Below, piece by piece: positions 1 through 7,314 of a stretch of DNA of 33,871 bases. The position numbers and the translations under genes were made by a program. Source of the stretch: Chlorokybus atmophyticus. Its lineage: Eukaryota; Streptophyta; Chlorokybophyceae; Chlorokybales; Chlorokybaceae. The first letter of the stretch is position 1, and each line of letters begins with the position of its first letter. Location of the stretch: positions 1-33,871 of the forward strand of contig RHPI01001052.1 in the NCBI GenBank assembly GCA_009103225.1, read 5' to 3'. The notes beneath the pieces were generated by a model. It made no database searches. It was given only the letters and a program-made list of their open reading frames with translations, and was not told where the DNA came from.

Positions 1-140
1 AATATTTCAGGCAGGCTCAGGCAGGCTCAGGCACCAGTCAGTCCCTCAGTCCTTAGTCAGTCACCGTGTAAAATTTGCGACGGAGTCAGCCAACCCTACC
101 AAAGCCAAATGACACCGCAATCGCAACCGCAACCGCAACC
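1..140. other. Unassigned left flank with short CAACCG-type repeats
   Basis: No coding sequence is seen. It has short direct repeats (caggcaggct near 10-30 and cgcaac/cgcaacc units at about 117-142). The sequence stops matching the 3' LTR of element A exactly at about position 140/141, so this stretch is either older DNA exposed by truncation of the A 5' LTR or a later insertion that replaced the first ~609 bp of that LTR. Confidence 0.5.
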
Positions 141-498
141 GCAAAGAGAGGGTATATGAACGGCCTCAACATGTGTTGAGGCAGCTCAGCATGTGCATAC
201 TCGACTCTTGTGTGTGGGGTGCCTAGTTTAGTTGTTCAAGGGGCTCTCCCTCTCATCCCATGTGGGGTGTGATGTCCGTGGCAGCTTTGCACATGTGTGT
301 GAGGTGTGCTTGAGTGTGTGAGTGTGTGGGAGCTGAGTAGAGAGGTTGGTGTCATCCTCTCCTTCCTTGGTGCGGTGCTGTGACTTCCTCTGCAAGGTAC
401 TGCACCAGTGACGCTGGTAGGGCTTCCAGTAGTAAGTCCTTGTGCTTGTGCATAAGTTTGCCAAGCCGCCCAGCAAGTAAGTGAGTGGTATCGTTACA
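141..498 (+). repeat. Element A 5' LTR, 3' portion only
   Basis: It matches 12640-12996 almost base for base, with one extra g in the tgtgggg run and a few substitutions. It ends in gtatcgttaca, the same end as the 3' LTR. The first ~609 bp of the LTR present at the other end are absent here. Confidence 0.9.
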
Positions 499-512
499 TT
501 GGACTCGGAGCT
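499..512 (+). promoter_or_regulatory. Element A primer binding site
   Basis: The sequence ttggactcggagct directly follows the LTR end. TGG would pair with the CCA end of a tRNA. It differs from the initiator-Met-type TGGTATCGGAGC used by B and D, so the primer tRNA may be different or the site may be mutated. Confidence 0.6.
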
Positions 513-854
513 TGCATTCCAAGCCTTGCATGCTTGCCCATCAGCTCGTGCACTTGCTGCACCGTGCGTGCGTTGCATTCTTTGCTTGCACGCACTACAT
601 TGCAGGTTTTTGAGCTGATTGTGCATGCTAGTTGGTGCGTCCAGCTGCGTGCACACTTGCATGCACGGTGTGGGTCATTCTACACGCTGATTTGAGCATT
701 AGTTGTGTGTTCTTGCTGCACATACACAGCATTACACACGCATTGGCATGTTGCTGCACCAGCTGCACCTGTGCGCGTGTGTGCGCGCGTGTGCGCGTGA
801 GTGCATCTGTTACAGGGACCTCACCTTGTGGTGTTGGCCCTAACTTTTGTGGCA
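513..854 (+). other. Element A 5' leader
   Basis: Untranslated leader between the primer site and gag. It contains a strongly alternating purine-pyrimidine stretch of GT and GC steps at about 770-804. Open frames on the minus strand here are low-complexity shadows. Confidence 0.5.
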
Positions 855-1234
855 ATGGCTGAGCAAGAGCATATAGCAAGAAAGGAGGTATCTTGGGGCA
901 ATGATGTTGCTAAGATCACCCGACAGCTTACCACTTTGGTTGCCACGTTGTGTGAGCAAGTAACAGAGTTACAGCAACAACACGAGGCCAACATAGCTCA
1001 ATGGCAATGGTCAAGTGACATCGTTGACTGTGCAATCCCAAGTGAAGAGAGGGCTGTTCGCCATGGAGCTCAACCTCTTCTAGTGCTCGTCCGGCCAGTT
1101 GGCAACGACGACACTTCCACCTCTGTTGGTGAGACCGGTGGCAAGCCACCAGACACGGCCCTTGAAGGTCTGTTGTCTGAATTTTCTGATGCGTTTCAAG
1201 CTGAACTGCCTGCATTGCCACCTGAGAGGGACGT
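855..1234 (+). pseudogene. Element A gag remnant fused to start of pol
   Basis: The frame opens at ATG 855 with MAEQEHIARKEVSW, followed by a heptad-like stretch (ITRQLTTLVATLCEQVTEL) like the coiled-coil N-termini of Gypsy Gag. After only about 60 residues the frame moves into the acidic linker that precedes reverse transcriptase in this family (LLSEFSDAFQAELPALPPER; B has EYQDVFSDELPGLPPDR). Most of gag including the zinc knuckle, and the whole protease, are therefore deleted in frame. The frame is cut at 1234 by X and resumes in phase at 2612, where HTIPLES continues the same conserved motif. No function is expected beyond a possible short fusion protein. Confidence 0.75.
1230..1234. repeat. 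Target-site duplication gacgt of X (left copy)
   Basis: gacgt at 1230-1234 is repeated at 2607-2611, immediately outside the TGTAAC...GTGACA ends of X. Removing X and one copy restores the pol reading frame of element A. Confidence 0.9.
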
Positions 1235-1312
1235 TGTAACAAACCACTAGGCCACAAAAGCCGAAGTGTGTTTTGTGGCCATTGTGGCGTTATTATTTAG
1301 TCGTCCGTGACA
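1235..1312 (-). repeat. X short LTR, complete 78-bp copy
   Basis: On the minus strand it starts TGTCACGG and ends TTTGTTACA. It holds a hairpin with GGCCACAAAA/TTTTGTGGCC arms. Just inside its end lies GGCCTAGTGGT, which also occurs, as GCCTAGTGGT, in one LTR of element T and resembles the tRNA A-box. A run of g before its start (minus strand) is the polypurine tract. Confidence 0.75.
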
Positions 1313-1663
1313 TTCCCCCCCACTTAGGTATCTAATGTCCTCATCACATGTGAGTTTTTACAGAGCTTCTCGTCACTTAGCAGTGGAAGCGATTTTGCAA
1401 TCATCACTGAGCAGTCGCAGCGCGCATTGCGCGTATGGGACCGACTGTCAGTCGCCGTCAGGCAAGTCGCGCGGCTAACCCTACCCAGCGGCGGCGCCAG
1501 GTACGCGCGACGCGTCGGAATATTCGACTGCCGTCCGGCAAGTCGCGCATTGACGCGCGACCCATCATGGATCGATAACAACAACCTCAAAATCCTTCTT
1601 GATCTACCGCCGCCAGGCGGTTTCGACCTCAGGACCTTTTTGGTCTCAAGCTCCGATGACCAA
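1313..1663 (-). other. X interior: primer-site-like motif, leader and polypurine tract
   Basis: Reading the minus strand from 1663, TTGGTCATCGGAGC is a degenerate initiator-Met-like primer site directly after the B-like LTR. A GC-rich leader with repeated GCGCGACTTGCC-type units follows. The segment ends in a B-like 3' UTR, where GAGGACATTAGATACC compares with GAGGACATTGAAACC in B, and a G-rich polypurine tract abutting the short LTR. No coding sequence is supported. Confidence 0.6.
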
Positions 1664-2004
1664 TATAAGGAGAGGGGGTGCTCCCTCCTCCCTTTAATCC
1701 CCTACCCCAACACCACCACCAGCCACGTCGCCCACGCCGCCGCCGCCGCCAGGGGCAACTGCCAAAGCTGGAGATCCCCTGGCTATGGCGGCCGCTGCGT
1801 TAGCAGCGCCGCCATGCGGCTGATATCCACATGAGACTCATGTCTCATGTCGATATCAGTGTTACAGATAAGTAACACTACATTAGGGCCTTAACATAGG
1901 TTAACGGCCCTAATATGGCTTAATAGGCTGTATAATGCCGTTGGGACCCTTATTTGAACTTAAATAAGGGCGGGGAACCTCTATGGAGGTAGCACACCGT
2001 TACA
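1664..2004 (-). repeat. B-type LTR captured inside X
   Basis: About 341 bp on the minus strand. It begins TGTAACGGTGTGCTACC and ends in a TCTCCTTATA-type terminus, colinear with the B LTRs and including the gatatc palindrome at about 1821-1853. It is preceded by a B-like polypurine tract and followed by a primer-site-like motif, so it joins the 3' end of one copy to the 5' leader of another. That is the layout of a one-LTR circle or a tandem array, not of a nested solo LTR. Confidence 0.8.
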
Positions 2005-2561
2005 TTCCCCCCCACTTAGGTTTCAATGTCCTCATTGAAGGGTTAGCAAAGCCCCACCACGAGTAAAGGGACGAAAGTAGTAAGAGAATCAGGGCCGAAG
2101 CGGTAAAGATGTCTGCCAGCACCCTTTTACCGTCCGCGTGTGGACACAGTACTCCAGTACCCCCGAAGAATCTCCTGGCAGTTGGTAAGATTCTTTTCGA
2201 GCTCCCATGTATTGTGCTCAACACCATACCCTTTTCATTTCACCAAGTAAGACGGCGCGCGTCCGCGTCGAGGCTTACGATGACTCAGGATTGCTTCCAC
2301 CTCATACTCGAAAGTATCGTCGCCATCCACTGCAACGGGGGGTGGAGGAGGTTGAACCCGACCGTTAGCACGGTACGGTTTCAGTACACCGACATGAAAC
2401 ACATGTGAATGCGTATCGATTTTGGCAAGTCCAAACGATACACGTGCCGAGTGCCGACCCGATCAATCACTTGAAACGGGCCTACCCAGCGAGGGAAAAA
2501 CTTGCGGGTACTACCCGGTAGTACCCACTCCTTTGATGGATATGTTTTTGGTCCACACTTC
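2005..2561 (-). pseudogene. X interior: integrase tail, chromodomain and 3' UTR of a B-like Gypsy pol
   Basis: On the minus strand the sequence begins at a point matching B near 10674. It encodes the integrase C-terminal core (RKFFPRWVGPFQVIDRVGT) and a frame-broken chromodomain ([20 protein letters not shown], then an in-frame stop where B reads VKWKGY). The 3' UTR is close to B 11086-11207. Only this last ~15 percent of pol is present. It is non-functional. Confidence 0.8.
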
Positions 2562-2606
2562 GTGTTTTGTGGCCATTGTGGCATTATTATTTAGTCGTCC
2601 GTGACA
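2562..2606 (-). repeat. X short LTR, truncated copy
   Basis: 45 bp identical to the outer part of the 78-bp LTR except one base (gtggcattatt versus gtggcgttatt). It breaks within the hairpin, where CACACTTCG appears in inverted orientation next to Gypsy sequence. The fusion point thus falls in a fold-back region. Confidence 0.75.
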
Positions 2607-4687
2607 GACGTCTGGCATACGATCCCTCTAGAGTCTGATGCGCAGCCTCCATTTAGACCTGTGTATAGGCTGAGTCCAGCTGAGTATGCGGACATGGAGG
2701 GGCAGATCAAGGCCTTGCTTAAGAAGGGATTGATTGAGCCAAGTAGCTCTCCTTTCGAAGCACCCATTCTTTTCGTACCTAAGAAGGACGGCAGGCTACG
2801 CATGTGCGTAGACTATAGGGCCTTGAACAAGCTGACCATCAAGAACAAGTATCCGCAGCCAAGGATAGATGATTTGCTTGATCAACTGAGCGGTGCCTCA
2901 GTGTTCAGCTCCTTGGATCTCATCAATGGGTACCATCAGATCCGGATTACACCGGAAGATGTGCCCAAGGCAGCGTTCAGAACGCATGTGGGACACTTTC
3001 AGTACAAAGTGCTGCCTTTTGGTCTGACAAATGCGCCAGCCACCTTTCAAGCTATGATGAACCGTGTATTTCACAAGCTGATAGGGAAGACAGTGCTTGT
3101 ATGTCTTGATGATATACTTGTGTTCAGCAAGGATGGTGACTTGCACGTCGCGCAAGTACGCGAGGTGTTGGAAACGCTGCGTGCGCACCGTTTCTATGCT
3201 TACATGCCCAAGTGCGAGTTTGGCAAGAAGGAACTAGAGTTCCTCGGGCACATTGTGAGCAAGGAGGGCGTGCGCCCTGACTCAAGGAAGGTTGCCAAGG
3301 TTAAGGATTGCCTAGTCCCAAGAATGTGCACGAGCTGCGCGCATTCTTAGGCTTGAGCAACTACTTCCGCGAGTACATTTTGGGTTACTCATCGCGTGTT
3401 ACCCCTCTCACTAATCTGTTGCGTGACAAGGTCGTGTGGAGGTGGTCACAGAGGCAGCAAGATGCCTTTGCGTCCAACAAAGAGGCTTTGGTGACAGCGC
3501 CTGTGTTGCAGCTGCCGGACTTCTCCAAGCCCTTTGACGTAAACTGTGATGCATCTGTTGAAGGCACTCGTGCTGTGTTGCTCCAGAGTGGGCACCCCCT
3601 TGCTTATGCTAGCAAGAAGTTCTCTCCTGCTGAGAGGAACTATACAACAACTGAGCAAGAGTTGTTGGGGGTAGTCCATGCGCTACAAGAGTGGCGTTGT
3701 TATTTAGAGGGGGTGGAAGGCGGGTTTAGTGTGATCACGGACCACAACCCCCTTGTTTTCTTTTAGACCCAACCAACCTTATCGAGAAGACAAGCAAGGT
3801 GGGCTGAGTACTTGTCTAAATTCAACTTGACTTGGGTTTACAGACCAGGGAGAGTGAATGTGGCAGACCCTTTGAGCCGTTCGCCATTGCTGTTGGCAGT
3901 GACAACACGTGCACGTGCACGAAGCCAAGGGTGGGCACAAGCAAGTGATGCTAGTGCCAGTACTTTCGAGTTGCCATCTGTGCATGAGCAAGTTGTCAAT
4001 GAGACACCAGTGGCAACAGAGGCCAGCGAGATGCCAACTGAGCTCGGGAGAGCAGACAGTGAAGCACCATTGGTAGTGCACGAGCCAAGTGGGGAGGACC
4101 CAATGGCCGTTGATGTGGAAGACATCATATAGCGTTTGCCTAGTGCTTATGCACTTGACTCATGGTTTGTTGAGTTGCTGAAGCAGGCAGACGACAAGAT
4201 CACTTGTCACAAGGGCCTCTGATACCGTGAGGGCAAGTTGATAGTGCCAAATGCACTCGGCTTGAGGCAAGAGTGTCTGTTTTAGGCACACAATTCCGTG
4301 TACAGTGGGCACATGGGAATGGCAAAGACCATCAAGCAGCTGCAGAGACAGTATTGGTGGCCGAGCTTGGGTGCTGATGCATCTAAATATGTCGCGTGTT
4401 GTGACATTTGTTAAAGAGACAAGGCCTCGCACAGGAAGCCAGCAGGGTAGCTGAAGCCCTTGGCTATTCCCAATCATCAATGGGAGAGTGTGAGCATGGA
4501 TCTGATCACAGATCTACCTGTGACAAAGAAGGGACACAGTGCTGTCATTGTCTTTGCTGATCGCTTGACCAAGATGGTCAGATTGAGCCCTGTCGCACAG
4601 ACATTGATGCGCAAGAGTTTGCGTTTGTCTTTGTAAACTCGGTGTTCAGATCACACGGTGTACCCAAAGAGTTGGTGTCTGACCGTG
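2607..4687 (+). pseudogene. Element A pol, first part: RT, RNase H and integrase start (broken)
   Basis: Reverse transcriptase starts at HTIPLES and runs through LRMCVDYRALNK, the FGLTNAPATFQ motif and the active-site block at about 3105, which reads CLDD in place of the usual YLDD. A one-base deletion near 3312-3318 shifts frame before the NVHELRAFLGLSNYF segment. RNase H follows (DASVEGTRAVLLQ, TTTEQELLGVVHAL, TDHNPL), with a stop at about 3764. The RPGRVNVADPLSRSP linker leads into integrase, which has a zinc-binding-like region (HMGMAKT, then CCDIC with a stop) and the first catalytic-Asp block SMDLITDLP at about 4498. Several further stops (about 4130, 4220, 4285, 4413, 4448) confirm a dead gene. 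B interrupts it at 4687. Confidence 0.85.
4683..4687. repeat. Target-site duplication ccgtg of B (left copy)
   Basis: ccgtg at 4683-4687 recurs at 11547-11551 on the other side of B. Joining across it restores the integrase motif around the second catalytic Asp (VSDR joined to DPKFV). Confidence 0.92.
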
Positions 4688-5019
4688 TGTAACGGTGTGC
4701 TACCTCCATAGAGGTTCCCCGCCCTTATTTAGGATTAAATAAGGGTCCCAACGGGATTATACAGCCTATTAAGCCTTATTAGGGCCGTTAACCTAGTGTT
4801 AAGGCCCTAATGTAGTGTTACTTAACTATAACACTGATATCGACATGAGACTCATGTGGATATCAGCTGCATGGCGGCGCTGCTAACGCAGCGGCCGCCA
4901 TAGCCAGAGCATCTTTTGCTCTGGCAACTGCCCCGGCAGTGGCGGCGGCGGCGGCGAGGCTGGTGGTGGTGTTGGGGTAGGGGATTAAAGGGAGGAGGGG
5001 CACACCCTCTCTCCTGACA
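4688..5019 (+). repeat. Element B 5' LTR (332 bp)
   Basis: Runs from TGTAACGGTGTGCTACC to ctctcctgaca. It lacks 7 nt within the gatatc palindrome compared with the 3' LTR. It contains several further hairpins and a GGC-rich run. The gtgttggggtag block near its end is shared with LTRs of C and D. Confidence 0.95.
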
Positions 5020-5020
5020 T

Positions 5021-5032
5021 TGGTATCGGAGC
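5021..5032 (+). promoter_or_regulatory. Element B primer binding site (initiator-Met type)
   Basis: TGGTATCGGAGC follows the LTR end after one t. It is one base from TGGTATCAGAGC, the complement of the plant initiator-Met tRNA 3' end that primes many plant LTR elements. Confidence 0.9.
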
Positions 5033-5847
5033 ACGGGCGGCAAGGGGCCTGTGGGAGGGGCGGCGGCAGGCGGCAGGCACTGCAGGGGCGGCGGCAGGCA
5101 CTGCGTCGGCAGGCGGCACTGCGGCGGCAAACTAGCGGTAGTTAAAAGTTTTGTTTGGTTTAACTGTTGTAGTTAAACGCTGCTGCTGGTGCCTAGCCTA
5201 GCCTAGCCTAGCCTATGCATGCCATGCCATGCCATGCCTAACTTGTCCTAGTTTAGTTGTTATTGTGTGAAGGGGGGCGGCCATCCAGGCCCCTCCCTGA
5301 AGCATTGCATCCAAGCACATAACATAGTAATCATATATTGTTTACTATAATCTTTGTGTGCTAACCACCACGTGGATTCGTGGTGGTGAAGGGCTTTTTA
5401 TCTATTTTTTTGGATAAATTCCCTTGGGGGCAGTTCGGTGGCAACATCGACTGTCTCGGTACCGCCAGTCAGTGCGGTGAGGCCGCCAGAATTTTTCTGT
5501 GCGGTCGATATCAAACTCACAACTCACAACTTGTCGATATCGGCCTGTAGGGCTGATTCAACGAGATTTTGGCACTTTGGGTGTCAATTGTGATTGTAAG
5601 TTGAGCTGGGTTGTACAAAGTGAAAACTTTGAGCAGCCATAGCTCGTGAGCCGTCGCGTGCATTCGCGTGCGGTTTGTTGCACAGTGATTGTCTAGTTGA
5701 GAGGTGTGTGGAGAGCTCTTGTTTGGGCTGAATACTCCACGTTTACCCCTCCAAACTTGACAGGACAAAATCACTAGTATTCGACGTTTTCATAGTGCAC
5801 AACTTTCCGTGTTTGTGCACTATTTGAACAGTGTTATCCTTGGGCAG
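5033..5847 (+). other. Element B 5' leader with simple repeats
   Basis: Over 800 bp without a convincing gene. It starts with a GGC-rich stretch (about 5035-5130), then five GCCTA units (5191-5215) and four GCCAT-type units (5221-5240). The 15-mer cctagtttagttgtt near 5250 also occurs in the LTRs of A (about 222). The remainder up to the gag ATG is ordinary sequence, probably holding packaging and dimerisation signals, none of which I can locate. Confidence 0.6.
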
Positions 5848-7314
5848 ATGTCTGACCAAGGAGAGGGAGGTGAAAAGTACTTCACCGTCCCTGATTCATC
5901 ATCCTCATATGAGCCATCCAGTGATGACAAAGTGAGGGACTCGGACACGAGTGAGAGCTATAAGCTCACTGACAGTGACAAGGAAGAAGAGGCTAAGCAA
6001 GATAGCGAAGCTTCCCCCGACCTGTCTACCCACAGTGAGCCAGCTGTAATGGACACACCGAGTGTCATTGGCGGAGCCATTGAAAAGTATGCGCGCGAGC
6101 GCAAGACTTTACTTGACGCCCACCCGCAGCTTCGTCAAGAAGTGTGGGATGCATGGGCGCAGAAGGTTCGTAATGGCTATGAAACAGATTTTGCCACTCT
6201 CCCTCGCACTAGTAAGGAGATGGTGATCCGCATGATTGAGCACGAGTTGACGAACAATGTTCCGCCACTCGTGCGTGGTGATCCAAAAGTGGCTGCTCTG
6301 ATGGCCGTCTACGATAGGCCGCTCCCATACGAAGGGAAGCGGATGGCGTTTGAGGCCTTAGCCAACTTGATGGTTGAAACGCAGCAGCGTTGCAAGGATG
6401 TGTTCTGGTACTTGGGACCTAACTTGGAAAATAAGTTGGCTGGCCGAGTGAAGTTGGAGGCACGCCTCGATGCGATGCAATCTGAGTTGATGGCGCTGCG
6501 TCAGCAAGTAGCGGGTGCTGCTTCATCAGTTGGCGCATCAGTGGGGCTGCCGGTTACGGCATTGAACAAACCTGAAAAGTTCAAGCCTAACGGTAGTGTA
6601 AGTATCCATGATTGGGTGGTGACTGTCGAACATTACCTGACAGCGCTAAAGCGCCCGGTGGGTGAGCACGTTGCCGTTGCTGAGTTGCTTATGCCATCTG
6701 ATGCTCTCGCCGAGTGGGCACGACAAACAGAGCATGGCGCTGTGAAGACAGTACCAGCACTGTTTCAGTTTCTGATGGAGCGCTATGGTGGCATGGATCC
6801 GGCTACTCAGGCTCGTAACAAACTTAGCAAGTTGCGACAGAATGGTCGAGCAGCATCAGTGTATCTGCAGGAGTTCCAAGCATTAGTTGGTCGTGCCAAT
6901 AGCGGCCTGATGCCTATGGACAAAGCTGAGCAGTTCGAGTTGTACAAGCGTGGCTTGGATGCGCGTGTTCGCGATCAGCTGCAGTACAACACTGCAACGG
7001 GGCTTCCTTGGGTTCCTGATGACTTGGCCAAGCTGCAAAAGCTAAGTGTTTACCTGTACAATGATGACACGGTCGTGCAGGAAAAGTCGAACGTGACAGC
7101 TATGGCCAAGCCGCAAGGGGGGGAAATAAAGCGCTATCCTCCGCCGAGTGTACATGTGGCGAAGAAAGCGAAGACATTCGCTCCTCGAATTGGTGGTACG
7201 TCTGCTGGTAATGCACCTACTGCAGCTCGCACCTGTTTCATCTGCCATCAGCCGGGTCACGTTGCAAAGGCCTGTCCTACGAAGGCGAAGGGCAAAGCCA
7301 AGAAGGTTGAATAG
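5848..7314 (+). CDS. gag: Element B Gag (capsid/nucleocapsid polyprotein)
   Basis: 488 residues from ATG 5848 (MSDQGEGGEKYFTV). The frame is open slightly further upstream but has no earlier ATG. The first ~70 residues are acidic and Ser-rich. A Gypsy-type capsid core follows, including the AVAELLMPSDALAEWAR and QARNKLSKLRQNG stretches, which align with EGELRVAELLIPNDALAEWYR and VARNQLHNLHQNG in the Gag of C. A basic region leads to one CCHC zinc knuckle, CFICHQPGHVAKAC (7234-7275), and a Lys-rich tail. Gag packages element RNA into cytoplasmic virus-like particles. The frame ends in TAG at 7312-7314 and stays open beyond it into pol. Confidence 0.92.
   Translation: MSDQGEGGEKYFTVPDSSSSYEPSSDDKVRDSDTSESYKLTDSDKEEEAKQDSEASPDLSTHSEPAVMDTPSVIGGAIEKYARERKTLLDAHPQLRQEVWDAWAQKVRNGYETDFATLPRTSKEMVIRMIEHELTNNVPPLVRGDPKVAALMAVYDRPLPYEGKRMAFEALANLMVETQQRCKDVFWYLGPNLENKLAGRVKLEARLDAMQSELMALRQQVAGAASSVGASVGLPVTALNKPEKFKPNGSVSIHDWVVTVEHYLTALKRPVGEHVAVAELLMPSDALAEWARQTEHGAVKTVPALFQFLMERYGGMDPATQARNKLSKLRQNGRAASVYLQEFQALVGRANSGLMPMDKAEQFELYKRGLDARVRDQLQYNTATGLPWVPDDLAKLQKLSVYLYNDDTVVQEKSNVTAMAKPQGGEIKRYPPPSVHVAKKAKTFAPRIGGTSAGNAPTAARTCFICHQPGHVAKACPTKAKGKAKKVE
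7312..7314 (+). promoter_or_regulatory. Amber codon between gag and pol, candidate readthrough site
   Basis: The codon order is GAA TAG GAT TAC. Pol is in the same frame and open immediately after TAG, while the first in-frame ATG in pol lies 85 nt downstream (7399). TAG followed by G also ends gag in C and D. This arrangement fits suppression of the stop as the way to make Gag-Pol. Splicing or reinitiation is not excluded. Confidence 0.55.

Larger units (their letters stand above)
1235..2606 (-). mobile_element. Element X: chimeric short-LTR retroelement carrying a Gypsy 3' end and LTR
   Basis: A 1372-bp unit with retroviral TG...CA ends and a 5-bp target duplication (gacgt), so it integrated as one piece. 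On the minus strand the order is: a truncated short LTR (2606-2562); a B-like integrase tail, chromodomain and 3' UTR with polypurine tract (2561-2005); a B-like LTR (2004-1664); a primer-site-like motif and GC-rich leader (1663 to about 1350); a second B-like 3' UTR end and polypurine tract (to 1313); and a complete 78-bp short LTR (1312-1235). The interior is thus a permuted Gypsy fragment (3' end, LTR, 5' leader) bounded by LTRs of a different family. It has no intact coding sequence, so it would have needed another element's proteins to move. Confidence 0.8.

Noticed and set aside
228-662. 144-codon open frame on the minus strand (related frame at 12735-13028)
   Set aside because: It lies in LTR and leader sequence of element A. 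The repeat in the 3' LTR explains the second copy. No protein family features.
3760-4450. Reassigned genetic code (TAG read as Gln) because some stops fall at Gln positions
   Set aside because: In element A one TAG sits where relatives have Gln, but other stops (TAG, TAA, TGA) fall at Leu, Trp and Gln positions alike, and the host gene ends in TAG. Ordinary decay explains it.
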